NCBI GenBank assembly: GCA_934121885.1
Contig: CAKOVH010000001.1
Coordinates: forward strand, 148,059-212,058
Reading direction: 5' to 3'
Length of the DNA: 64,000 bases
From: an uncultured Clostridia bacterium
GTDB lineage: Bacteria > Bacillota > Clostridia > TANB77 > CAG-508
The notes below the pieces were generated by a model. That model ran no database searches. It had not been told where the DNA came from and was given only the letters and a program-made list of their open reading frames with translations. How positions within the stretch are numbered: position 1 is the stretch's first letter; the number at the start of each line of letters is the position of its first letter. This document shows, in pieces, positions 46,467 to 54,708 of the stretch. Both the position numbers and the translations under genes were made by a program.

Positions 46467-46566
46467 CGGTTTTGAGTTTTTGCATTTTCTTGTGTGCTCC
46501 TTTTATTTCTTTTTAGCTTTTGCTTAGGTTTATTTTACACATAAATTTTTTATTTGTAAAGTAGTT

Positions 46567-47331
46567 TTACCTCTCAATTTCATTTTTATTATCATTTTCT
46601 ACTATATTTAAACCAGGATACATTTTTCTTAAAATTTCTTCAGTAGATAACTTCTTCATCTTGCCATCAGTTGAACTTGACATCCACATATACGGAATTA
46701 TTTCTCCAACTGCTAATTTTCCACTTTCATATAACTGTTTTATCCTTTTTAATTGTTCTTCTTCAATATGTTTATACCTTTGATAATTTGCTTTTCCTAA
46801 GTTTGCTTCTCCAAATACATTACTTGTCTTATATTGTATCTCAATTAAAGGAAATAAGTCCATACCAACAGGCTTTATTCCCTTCTGTTCTAACAAAATA
46901 TTTAGTTTTTCAACTAGTTTCTTTTTCATAGTACATGAATGATGTATAGCTCTATATCCATTATTTTTATTATGTACTTTTATCCTTGTAACATTTAAAA
47001 TCTTTTTCATCTCATCTTGTAATATTGTTATTCCTTCTTCATTTTCACAAACAAACTCAATTCCAAATACATCATTTAATGCTTTTATTTCATAATTTCT
47101 TAAAGCACTTTTGGTTGCTTTTATTCTAGCTCTTAGTTGTACATTTTTTAATTTTTCATTTTGTTCTTTTAATTTGTTTATATATTGGTTTAAATAGTTT
47201 ATGAATGTAATAAATTGTTCTTGCTGTTCATCTACATATTCTTTATAAATTTTTCTTGCTTGTTCTTCAGTTAATTTTTCTTCTTTCTTTTCATTCAAAT
47301 TTACTTTTAAACTTTCTCTAAACTCTTTCAT
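46567..47331 (-). CDS. RelA/SpoT-synthetase-domain protein (divergent)
   Basis: A 254-residue protein. A charged, coiled-coil-prone N-terminus (about 1-85) precedes a nucleotidyltransferase-like core: ALNDVFGIEFVCENEEG, NKNNGYRAIHHSC and PLIEIQYKTSNVFGEAN correspond to the DxxGxR, GYRSxH and VEIQxRT blocks of small alarmone synthetases. Several residues differ from the canonical set (G-I-E for G-I-R), so alarmone synthesis is uncertain; some relatives make other nucleotides or are toxins. Start at 47331 has AAGGAG upstream, and a strong promoter precedes it. Confidence 0.7.
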   Translation of the reverse strand: MKEFRESLKVNLNEKKEEKLTEEQARKIYKEYVDEQQEQFITFINYLNQYINKLKEQNEKLKNVQLRARIKATKSALRNYEIKALNDVFGIEFVCENEEGITILQDEMKKILNVTRIKVHNKNNGYRAIHHSCTMKKKLVEKLNILLEQKGIKPVGMDLFPLIEIQYKTSNVFGEANLGKANYQRYKHIEEEQLKRIKQLYESGKLAVGEIIPYMWMSSSTDGKMKKLSTEEILRKMYPGLNIVENDNKNEIER

Positions 47332-47362
47332 TTTTCTCCTTTTCCTTTTTTCACGAAAATCT

Positions 47363-47391
47363 ATTATACACCATATTTTATTTTTTTGCAA
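47363..47391 (-). promoter_or_regulatory. Promoter of the RelA/SpoT-domain gene
   Basis: Minus-strand TTGCAA (47386-47391) and TATAAT (47363-47368), spacer 17 bp. Confidence 0.75.
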
Positions 47392-47543
47392 ATTTGGAAG
47401 CATAATTTTATTTTTGTATCATATATTATTTATACTAATATATATATGCTTATTTGTTTAAATTTATGAGTTTATATTGTTAAGTTTAAAATTATGTATA
47501 CAATATTAGGTAAAGTAATTTTACTTTATTTGTAAAAGAATAT

Positions 47544-47572
47544 TTGCAATTTTTTCCATTGTGTGCTATAAT
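47544..47572 (+). promoter_or_regulatory. Promoter of the 59-residue gene
   Basis: TTGCAA (47544-47549) and TATAAT (47567-47572), spacer 17 bp, with a leader of about 50 nt. The remaining 150 bp between the two divergent promoters show only A+T-rich sequence. Confidence 0.75.
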
Positions 47573-47629
47573 ATATTTATCCACCAATATCGGGGGAAAA
47601 TATTTTTATTTATAAAGGAGATTAACATC

Positions 47630-47809
47630 ATGGGAAAAACAATTGTATGTGCGTTTGTTGAAGAAGTACCTCAGGAGAATATCCACCAGGTTTTTGACAG
47701 TCTCAAATCATGTGGCTGCAAAATCACCAAGGTTGAATCTACCGGCAACTTCAAGCTTGCAGTAAGCTACTATTTTTATGGTAGCACAAAGGTTGCTGCA
47801 ATCGCTTAA
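47630..47809 (+). CDS. Small protein of unknown function with foreign-looking codon use
   Basis: A 59-residue protein (MGKTIVCAFVEEVPQ at the start, two Cys in SCGCK, C-terminus YFYGSTKVAAIA). Not recognised. AAAGGAG precedes the ATG, and it has its own promoter and terminator, so it is probably expressed. Codons ending in C or G (ATC, CAC, CAG, CTC, GGC, ACC, AAG, TAC) are frequent, unlike every neighbour, which suggests recent transfer or selection for efficient translation. Confidence 0.65.
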   Translation: MGKTIVCAFVEEVPQENIHQVFDSLKSCGCKITKVESTGNFKLAVSYYFYGSTKVAAIA

Positions 47810-47868
47810 GAGCAACGCACACTCCAACTCCTTGAGTTAGCATTTACCTAAATCTAACTCACATCAAA

Positions 47869-47900
47869 AAAGGACACTACCAAAAGTAGTGTCCTCTTTC
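47869..47900. terminator. Bidirectional terminator between the 59-residue gene and spoVG
   Basis: GGACACTAC (47872-47880) and GTAGTGTCC (47886-47894) form a stem with a 5-nt loop; T-rich tracts follow on both strands. Confidence 0.85.
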
Positions 47901-47912
47901 TTTATTTATTAA

Positions 47913-48194
47913 TTACTCAGCTGACTCTGAAGATTGTTCAGTTTCAGGAGCTTCATAAGCTTCTAAAATAGCTTTTTGAATTTTCTCTCTTGTCTCAGGA
48001 TTGATTGGATGAGCTATATCCTTAAATTCTCCATTAGGAGTTTTTCTGCTTGGCATAGCAATAAATAATCCATCTTGACTTTCGATAACTTTAATATCAT
48101 GTACTACGAATTCGTTATCGAATGTTACAGAAGCAACAGCTTTCATTCTGTTCTCTGAATTTACTTTTCTTAAACGTACATCTGTTATTTGCAT
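47913..48194 (-). CDS. spoVG: SpoVG regulatory protein
   Basis: A 93-residue SpoVG: MQITDVRLRKV at the start, ASVTFDNEFVVHDIKVI, and the conserved MPSRKTPNGEFKDIAHPI. It is an RNA/DNA-binding regulator of sporulation and septation. Start at 48194 has AAGGCGG upstream; longer versions run into the promoter. Single-gene unit. Confidence 0.95.
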   Translation of the reverse strand: MQITDVRLRKVNSENRMKAVASVTFDNEFVVHDIKVIESQDGLFIAMPSRKTPNGEFKDIAHPINPETREKIQKAILEAYEAPETEQSSESAE

Positions 48195-48231
48195 TTGCGC
48201 ACCGCCTTCCAAAGTTAAAAATTTTTGTACA

Positions 48232-48260
48232 TTTATATGTACAATTATATTATTCGTCAA
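48232..48260 (-). promoter_or_regulatory. Promoter of spoVG
   Basis: Minus-strand TTGACG (48255-48260) and TATAAA (48232-48237), spacer 17 bp. Confidence 0.75.
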
Positions 48261-48358
48261 AAATATTTTTTTTCCTTCTTAATTTTACAAATTTTATTTT
48301 ATATTTTACATTTTAACAATTTCGCGTTTTTATCATATATTAATATCATAAAAAACTA

Positions 48359-48387
48359 TTGAATATTTTACGTAAAGAGTATATAAT
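48359..48387 (+). promoter_or_regulatory. Promoter of murC
   Basis: TTGAAT (48359-48364) and TATAAT (48382-48387), spacer 17 bp. An in-frame start codon overlapping the -35 box cannot be used, which fixes the murC start downstream. Confidence 0.75.
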
Positions 48388-48424
48388 ATCCCAAGAAAAA
48401 AGGATGTTTGAAAGGATGTTTTTT

Positions 48425-49810
48425 ATGGCAAATATTGATGATTTAAAAATATATAAACGTATACATATGATTGGTATTGGTGGAGTTAGTATGAGTGGAA
48501 TCGCCGAAATTTTAAGAAACTGGGGATTTATAGTAACTGGTTCTGATAGCTCTCAATCTGAAAATACAGACAAACTTATTCAAAATCACATTCCAGTTAC
48601 AATTGGTCATAATCTAGAGGACCTTGAAAAGGCTAATTTAGTTGTATATAGTGCAGCAATTAAACCTGATGATATTGAACTTGTAAGAGCAAAAGAATTA
48701 AATATTCCAATTATTGAAAGAGGTACATTTTTAGGTAAATTAACTAAAGCATTTAGAAATACTATTTGTATTTCAGGAACTCACGGAAAAACTACAACTA
48801 CTTCTATGGTGTCATTATGCTTTCTAGAAGCTTGCAAAGATCCATCAATACAAGTTGGTGCCTATCTTAATGCTATTGACGGAAATTATCGTGTTGGAAA
48901 TAGTGAATACTTTATTATCGAAGCTTGTGAATATGTTGAAAGCTATTTAAAATTTTTTCCAAAAACTGAGGTTATTTTAAATATAGATAATGACCACCTA
49001 GATTATTTTGGTACTCTTGAAAATATTGTTATATCATTTGGAAAATATGTAAGATTACTACCAGATGATGGACTTTTAGTTATTAACTGGGATGACCCTA
49101 GATGTAGAACAATTACAAAAAACACTAAAGCAAAGGTTGTTACTTATGGTATAGAAAATCAAAATGCAAACTTTGTTGCAAGAAATATTGTTTTTAATCA
49201 AAATGGTTTTGCCACATTTGATGCATATTATAACAACAATTTTTATAAAACAATTAGTCTTTCTGTTCCTGGTATTCATAATGTTATGAATGCTCTTGCA
49301 TGTATTGCTGTGTGTCATGAATATGGATTAGAAAGAGAAGATATAAAAAATGCTCTTCACAAGTATACAGGAGCTCATAGAAGATTTGAATATAAAGGTA
49401 AATTCAATGATGTGTCAGTATATGATGATTATGGTCATCATCCAACTGAAATTGTTGCAACAGCTAACGCATTAAAGCAAAAAAAATTTCATGAATCATG
49501 GGTTATATTCCAACCTCACACATATAGTAGAACTAAAAACTTATTAGACGATTTTGCAAACGCTTTACTAAATTTTGATCACGTTATTGTTACAGATATA
49601 TATGCAGCAAGAGAGCAAAACACTTACAATATTTCATCAAAGGATTTAGTAGAAAAAATTAATAGTCTTGGAAAACACGCTCTATATATGCCAGATTTTA
49701 ATGAGGTAGTATCTTATGTAAAAGCACATGCAATGCCTTCTGATATTGTTTTAACTTTAGGTGCTGGAACTATCACAAATATTGGTCCTATGCTTGTAGA
49801 CGAAGCTTAA
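48425..49810 (+). CDS. murC: UDP-N-acetylmuramate-L-alanine ligase
   Basis: A 461-residue Mur ligase: IHMIGIGGVSMSGIAE (UDP-binding), SGTHGKTTTTSM (ATP P-loop), and DDYGHHPTEI near 345. It adds L-Ala to UDP-MurNAc. AAGGATG lies nine bases before the ATG at 48425. Followed after 94 bp by a transglycosylase gene, so two cell-wall steps lie together. Confidence 0.95.
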   Translation: MANIDDLKIYKRIHMIGIGGVSMSGIAEILRNWGFIVTGSDSSQSENTDKLIQNHIPVTIGHNLEDLEKANLVVYSAAIKPDDIELVRAKELNIPIIERGTFLGKLTKAFRNTICISGTHGKTTTTSMVSLCFLEACKDPSIQVGAYLNAIDGNYRVGNSEYFIIEACEYVESYLKFFPKTEVILNIDNDHLDYFGTLENIVISFGKYVRLLPDDGLLVINWDDPRCRTITKNTKAKVVTYGIENQNANFVARNIVFNQNGFATFDAYYNNNFYKTISLSVPGIHNVMNALACIAVCHEYGLEREDIKNALHKYTGAHRRFEYKGKFNDVSVYDDYGHHPTEIVATANALKQKKFHESWVIFQPHTYSRTKNLLDDFANALLNFDHVIVTDIYAAREQNTYNISSKDLVEKINSLGKHALYMPDFNEVVSYVKAHAMPSDIVLTLGAGTITNIGPMLVDEA

Positions 49811-49904
49811 TAAATAATTCATAATTTTTTAAACATTTCTCAATCGATTATTTTATTTATGTAATATATAATTAGGTAATGAAAGGGATATTATAGGTGA
49901 TTTA

Positions 49905-50601
49905 ATGAAATTATTCAAAAGAATATTGCTTGGACTTCTTATTGCTATTATCATAATTGCTACTATATTTATTCTAAATGGTAAAAAAATGTATGAAGAT
50001 AAAATATCAGAAACTAATCTTGCAGATACAATAGATATTATTAGAAATAGCCAAAATTATGTTAAATTAAAAGATTTACCAAAAGATTATATTAATGCAG
50101 TTATTGCTGTTGAAGATCACCGTTTTAAGGATCATGGTGCAATTGATCCTATTGCGATACGGACGAGCTCTTTGGATTAATTTAACTAATTTTGAACTTA
50201 AAGAAGGTGGAAGCACAATTACCCAGCAGGTTGCTAAAAATATATTTTTCATAACAGAGGATAAAGTTGCAACTCGAAAAATTGCTGAAATATTTGCAGC
50301 ATATGATTTAGAAAAACACTATTCTAAAGATGATATTATAGAATTATATGTTAATACTATTTATTTTGGAGATGGATACTATGGTATTAAACAAGCGTGC
50401 AAAGGATATTTAAAAAAAGAGCCATCTGAAATGACTCTTTATGAATGTACTATGCTTGCAGGTATTCCTAATGCTCCTAGTGTTTACTCTCCAACCGTAA
50501 ATCCTGATTTAACTAAAAGTAGACAAAAGAAGGTTATATCAGATATGGTTGAATATGGCTATCTTTCTAAGGAAGATGCCGATAAAATACTTGAACAATA
50601 A
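49905..50601 (+). CDS. mtgA: Monofunctional peptidoglycan transglycosylase (GT51), read through one +1 shift
   Basis: Joining two frames gives 231 residues: one N-terminal transmembrane helix (about 5-23), then the GT51 motifs AVIAVEDHRFKDHGAIDP (catalytic Glu) and GGSTITQQVAKN in the second frame, followed by KDDIIELYVNTIYFGDGYYGI and AGIPNAPSVYSP. The break is the in-frame CGG at 50160-50162; skipping C gives GGA CGA GCT and restores the stretch between the two catalytic motifs. It polymerises lipid II glycan strands on the outer membrane face. Size is that of MtgA, without a transpeptidase domain. Confidence 0.85.
50160..50163 (+). other. +1 shift site in the transglycosylase gene (CGG-A)
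   Basis: GCG ATA CGG A; skipping C at 50160 gives GGA CGA GCT CTT. The unshifted frame ends seven codons later. Confidence 0.85.
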
Positions 50602-50603
50602 AA

Positions 50604-51779
50604 TTATACAAATTCTTCCCAGACTAGATTTGCTAAATCTAGTCCTTTTTTTGTAAGTTTTATTACATCTCCATCTATTTCTATTAGTTCTTCATTTACA
50701 AGTTTTTCTAATTCTTTTCGATAACTAAATATTGGATTTTCTGCAAATTTGTTCTTAAAATCTTGTATTTTTATTCCTTCTATTTTTCTTAAACCTAACA
50801 TCATGTATTCTTTCATCATACTTTGCTTATTTTGCTTTTCATGAAAAATAAGATTATCTTCTTCTTTCCCCTTTTCATAATTTGAAATATATTCTTCTAT
50901 TGTATCTACATTAGAAAATCTTACACCATTTGTGTATGAGTGTGCTGCAGTTCCAACTCCTATATATTCTTGCTGTTTCCAACAATTCATATTATGTTTA
51001 GATTCAAAGCCAGGTTTTGCAAAATTTGATATTTCATAATGTGCGTATCCACTTTTTTCTAATTCGTCTTTTACATACCAATACATTTTTCTTTCCAATT
51101 CATCGCTTGGCAATTTTAATGTTTCATTTTGTATCTCTTTAAATAGTGGTGTTTCTTCCTCTACAATTAAAGAGTACACTGATATATGTTCTGGTTCTAT
51201 CTTTATTATTTTATTTAATGAGTCTTTAATATCTTTGATTGTTTGGTTTGGAAGACCAATCATTAAATCAACATTTATGTTTTCAAATCCTATTTTTCTT
51301 GCCAATTTATATGTATTTTCAAACTCTTCATAATTATGAATTCTTCCAAGTTCCTTTAGTAATTCTATTTTACAACTTTGAAGTCCAATACTTAAACGAT
51401 TAATTCCTGCATTTTTGTAATCTAATAACTTTTCTTCTGTTACTGTTCCTGGATTTACTTCAATTGTAACCTCTACATTATCAGCTAATGTATAGTTTTC
51501 TTTTATTGTATCCATAATATTTTTTATGTATTTGCTTTCTATAAATGATGGTGTTCCTCCACCAATATATATTGTATCAATAACAACCAAATCATCTAAA
51601 TTATTTTCATAATCTAAACGATTTCCTTCTCCTATTTCTTTTATTTCATAAGTTAACCATTTTATATAGTTTTCTATTTTATTTTCTTTACCTACATATG
51701 ACTTAAAATCACAGTATTTACATTTTTGCTTGCAAAATGGAATATGAACATATATTCCTACATTCTTTTTATTTTTCAT
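50604..51779 (-). CDS. hemW: Heme chaperone HemW (oxygen-independent coproporphyrinogen-III oxidase-like)
   Basis: A 391-residue radical-SAM protein: GIYVHIPFCKQKCKYCDF (the CxxxCxxC cluster), IGGGTPSF, and NRLSIGLQS. The Cys-based motif is that of HemW rather than true HemN. HemW delivers heme to membrane proteins. Starts at the end of whiA (1 bp gap). An annotation as coproporphyrinogen oxidase would probably be wrong. Confidence 0.9.
   Translation of the reverse strand: MKNKKNVGIYVHIPFCKQKCKYCDFKSYVGKENKIENYIKWLTYEIKEIGEGNRLDYENNLDDLVVIDTIYIGGGTPSFIESKYIKNIMDTIKENYTLADNVEVTIEVNPGTVTEEKLLDYKNAGINRLSIGLQSCKIELLKELGRIHNYEEFENTYKLARKIGFENINVDLMIGLPNQTIKDIKDSLNKIIKIEPEHISVYSLIVEEETPLFKEIQNETLKLPSDELERKMYWYVKDELEKSGYAHYEISNFAKPGFESKHNMNCWKQQEYIGVGTAAHSYTNGVRFSNVDTIEEYISNYEKGKEEDNLIFHEKQNKQSMMKEYMMLGLRKIEGIKIQDFKNKFAENPIFSYRKELEKLVNEELIEIDGDVIKLTKKGLDLANLVWEEFV
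50622..50653 (+). terminator. Terminator of the murC-mtgA side, inside the end of hemW
   Basis: GACTAGATTT / AAATCTAGTC perfect 10-bp stem (50622-50631 with 50635-50644), loop of 3, then seven T on the plus strand. It lies in the last codons of the convergent hemW. Confidence 0.85.
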
Positions 51780-51780
51780 T

Positions 51781-52629
51781 TTATAATTCCTTTACTAATT
51801 TTAAAATTGCTTTCATTCTATGGTTTACTCCAGATTTACCTATAGGTGGATTTAACATTTTTCCAAGTTCTACTAAAGATACCTCTGGATATTTTATTCT
51901 TAATTCTGCTATTTCTTTCAAATTTTCTGATAAGCTGTTATATTTTCCACTTTCTTTTAATTTATTAATAGCATCAATTTGTTTTACTGCTGCATTTACT
52001 GTTTTACTTAAATTCGCTGTCTCACAATTTACTATTCTATTAACATTATTTCTCATATCCCTGTATACTCGAATATCTTCAAACCTTAATACAGATGAAT
52101 TTGCACCTATAAAAGCTAAAAATTTTGATATTTCTTCCCCATCTTTTGAGTATAAAGAAACTGCATTTTCCTTTTCTAGCTTTTTAAAATGAATATTATA
52201 CTTATTTAAAATTTTTAATATCTCATCTGCTATATTTCTATCTTTTACTATAAATTCAATATGGTACTTGTTTTCAGGATTATTTATTGAACCGCTTCCT
52301 AAAAAGCATCCTCTTACATATGCTCTATCTTCTTCATCATTTTCAGTTTTTATATCAGTTATAATTTCTGCTATATTTTTATTTTGCATTGTTATTACAT
52401 AGTTCTTCCCTTGCATATCTATATTATATTTTTCGATATTTAGATTTTTTAGCAATTTGCTAAATCTGTTAATATTATATTCACTTTCAGTTGAAAAACG
52501 TAAACTATTATCCACATTTGATACATTAACACTTGATAAATATCCTAAAAACTCAAGTCTTACACACGTTTTATTAGCAAGATTATTTATTTTACTTAGC
52601 TCTTTTTTTACATCTGTTGAAAAAGACAT
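51781..52629 (-). CDS. whiA: DNA-binding protein WhiA
   Basis: A 282-residue WhiA: LAGLIDADG-like homing-endonuclease-derived N-domain (RGCFLGSGSINNPENKYHIEF) and a C-terminal HTH (SLVELGKMLNPPIGKSGVNHRM). Involved in cell division or chromosome segregation in Firmicutes. GGAGG before the ATG. Lies between prmC and hemW. Confidence 0.94.
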   Translation of the reverse strand: MSFSTDVKKELSKINNLANKTCVRLEFLGYLSSVNVSNVDNSLRFSTESEYNINRFSKLLKNLNIEKYNIDMQGKNYVITMQNKNIAEIITDIKTENDEEDRAYVRGCFLGSGSINNPENKYHIEFIVKDRNIADEILKILNKYNIHFKKLEKENAVSLYSKDGEEISKFLAFIGANSSVLRFEDIRVYRDMRNNVNRIVNCETANLSKTVNAAVKQIDAINKLKESGKYNSLSENLKEIAELRIKYPEVSLVELGKMLNPPIGKSGVNHRMKAILKLVKEL

Positions 52630-52640
52630 CTCTTTTCCTC

Positions 52641-53471
52641 CTATTTTACAATAATTACTCTATCATTTTGTGCTAAATCTTTTATACATTCTGCATTTCT
52701 ATTTCTAAATAATTCTGTAACACTTTGTTTTTGATTATATCCTATTTCTAGCAACAATGTTCCATTATCATTTAAATATTTTTCGTATTCAATTGCTATT
52801 ATTTTATAAAATTCAAGTCCATCAAATCCTCCATCTAGTGCAATATTTGGCTCTTGTTGTACATCCTTTGATAGCTTACCTATTGTTTCTGTTTCTATAT
52901 ATGGTGGATTTGACACAATTATATCAAATTTTTCATTTATATTCTCAAACATATTTGAATTTATAAAATTTATATGTACATCATTCGTCTTTGCATTTTT
53001 TTTAGCTACTTCTAAAGCTTTATCACTTATATCACTTGCATATACTTGTACAGCTTGATTTTTAAACACATTTGCTATACTAACTGCTATAGCTCCACTT
53101 CCTGTACATAAGTCTAACACTTTTATATATTTTTTTTCATATTGTTTAATTATATTTATTGTTTGTAACACTAAAATTTCAGTATCTGGCTGAGGTATTA
53201 AAACATTTTCATCAACATAAAAATTTAAATTCATAAATTCTTGATTATGTGTTATATATTGTAAAGGCTTTCCTTGTATTAATTCATTAATGCAAGTTAT
53301 AAATTTCGTTTCTATTTCTTTATCCTGATTTTCATCATTATGTATAACTAAATAAGAATCACCTGCATTTAAAATGTATTTTAATAATACTTTAGTTTTA
53401 ATGTTTTCGTCTTCAATTTTATTTTCTATTAATTTATTTTTTCCATAATTAATTAGTTCTTTAATTTTCAT
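52641..53471 (-). CDS. prmC: Release-factor glutamine methyltransferase PrmC
   Basis: A 276-residue methyltransferase: helical N-domain, SAM motif VLDLCTGSGAIAVSIA, and the catalytic NPPY in IVSNPPYIETE. It methylates the GGQ Gln of release factors. The partner prfA is not seen next to it in this window. It follows the 6S RNA gene by about 20 bp. Confidence 0.94.
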   Translation of the reverse strand: MKIKELINYGKNKLIENKIEDENIKTKVLLKYILNAGDSYLVIHNDENQDKEIETKFITCINELIQGKPLQYITHNQEFMNLNFYVDENVLIPQPDTEILVLQTINIIKQYEKKYIKVLDLCTGSGAIAVSIANVFKNQAVQVYASDISDKALEVAKKNAKTNDVHINFINSNMFENINEKFDIIVSNPPYIETETIGKLSKDVQQEPNIALDGGFDGLEFYKIIAIEYEKYLNDNGTLLLEIGYNQKQSVTELFRNRNAECIKDLAQNDRVIIVK

Positions 53472-53489
53472 AATTTTTCCTTTTACATA

Positions 53490-53686
53490 AAAAAATCCCC
53501 CACATTAGCCGTAAGTTAAATGAAATTTTAAGAGCCTGTTTGCACAGGTGGGTGTCTTGTTGAATGCTCCTGGGTTTCTTATATAAATATAAGCTTACAC
53601 GCCACATTCAAAGTCGGACTCCCTTTAATCTATTTGTTGGTTCTAAAATTCCAGTCTACACGTACCACGCAGGGATTTTTTATTTA
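53490..53686 (-). ncRNA. ssrS: 6S RNA
   Basis: The gap between truB and prmC (304 bp) holds no protein gene. On the minus strand it folds into a long rod: AUCCC near 53676 pairs with GGGAU near 53496, followed by a central bubble and a terminal stem. AAUGUGGCG and GACACCCACC, which recall E. coli 6S RNA (AAUGUGGCG and GACACAUUCACC), are in the expected places. Ends are approximate; a T-rich stretch follows the 3' end. A TATAAT-like box near 53695 may be its promoter. 6S RNA binds the housekeeping RNA polymerase and represses it in stationary phase. Confidence 0.83.
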
Positions 53687-53775
53687 GTTTCTTATTATAC
53701 TTATATACTATCATATTAATAATATAATTTCAATATGTTTTTAGTTATTCTTTACATTTTTTGTGTAAATTATGT

Positions 53776-54657
53776 CTATATTATTATCTCTCTTTTTAAC
53801 ATTTTATCTGTAACATTCCCTATCCCCATAAATTTGTTTTCTTCATTATAAATTCTATATAATCCATCATCTAAATTATATGTAAGTTTTACTCCATTTA
53901 AAAAATGCCCTAATCTTTTATTATCTAATATAATTTTAGCTTTATTTTGACTTTCAAAAAAATCTTCAATTGTTATAAAATGTTCTTTTATGAAATCTTC
54001 GTTTTCTTTATTTTCTTCAAGTTCTTTTACATTAATTGAATTTTGTATATTAAACTTTCCAACTACAGTTCTTTCTAGTTCTTTCATATATCCAACTGTT
54101 TCAAGTTTTTCAGCAATATCTTCACACAAACTTCTTATATATGTTCCCTTTGAGCATTTTACTTTAAAGCATATTTCTTTTTCTTCCTTATTTATGCTTA
54201 TTAATTCTATATTATATATTTCTATTGTTCTTGGTTTAATTTCTATGCTTTCACCTTTTCTTGCATATTCATAAAGTTTCTTTCCTTTTACTTTTATTGC
54301 TGAATACATTGGTGGTATTTGGCTTTGCACTCCTAAAAACATTTTTAATATATTATTTACATTATCTTCTTTTAAGCAACTTTCTGTAACTTCTTTTTCT
54401 TCAATTACACTTCCTTCGCTATCTGCTGTATCTCGTTTCTGACCTAGCTTTAATGTACATATATATTCTTTATCATGTTCTATCAAGTAATATGAAAGTT
54501 TTGTACCTTGTCCTACTAAAATTGGTAATACACCTGTTGCATTTGGATCTAACGTTCCTGTATGTCCAACTTTTGTTTTAAATATCCTTTTTACTTTGTT
54601 TACAACATCATGTGATGTGCATCCTTTTGTTTTATTTATTACTATGATTCCGTCCAA
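53776..54657 (-). CDS. truB: tRNA pseudouridine-55 synthase
   Basis: A 293-residue TruB: MDGIIVINKTKG, GHTGTLDPNATGVLPI (catalytic Asp) and CSKGTYIRSLCEDI. It makes the conserved pseudouridine 55. Last gene of the rimP-nusA-infB-rbfA-nrnA operon, with a hairpin directly ahead of its ribosome site. Confidence 0.95.
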   Translation of the reverse strand: MDGIIVINKTKGCTSHDVVNKVKRIFKTKVGHTGTLDPNATGVLPILVGQGTKLSYYLIEHDKEYICTLKLGQKRDTADSEGSVIEEKEVTESCLKEDNVNNILKMFLGVQSQIPPMYSAIKVKGKKLYEYARKGESIEIKPRTIEIYNIELISINKEEKEICFKVKCSKGTYIRSLCEDIAEKLETVGYMKELERTVVGKFNIQNSINVKELEENKENEDFIKEHFITIEDFFESQNKAKIILDNKRLGHFLNGVKLTYNLDDGLYRIYNEENKFMGIGNVTDKMLKREIII

Positions 54658-54674
54658 TTTTTTCTCCTTTTATT

Positions 54675-54702
54675 AAAGAGTAGAATTATAATCCTACTCT
54701 TT
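54675..54702. other. Hairpin ahead of truB
   Basis: AAAGAGTAG (54675-54683) pairs with CTACTCTTT (54694-54702), 18 nt before the truB start. The T run lies on the opposite strand, so it is not a normal terminator for this operon. Confidence 0.6.
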
Positions 54703-54708
54703 TCTTAT

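Noticed and set aside
48359..48425. Longer murC start at 48359
   Set aside because: That codon overlaps the -35 box of a consensus promoter and lacks a ribosome site.
50604..51779. True coproporphyrinogen oxidase HemN
   Set aside because: Length and the cluster motif fit HemW; no other heme biosynthesis genes nearby.
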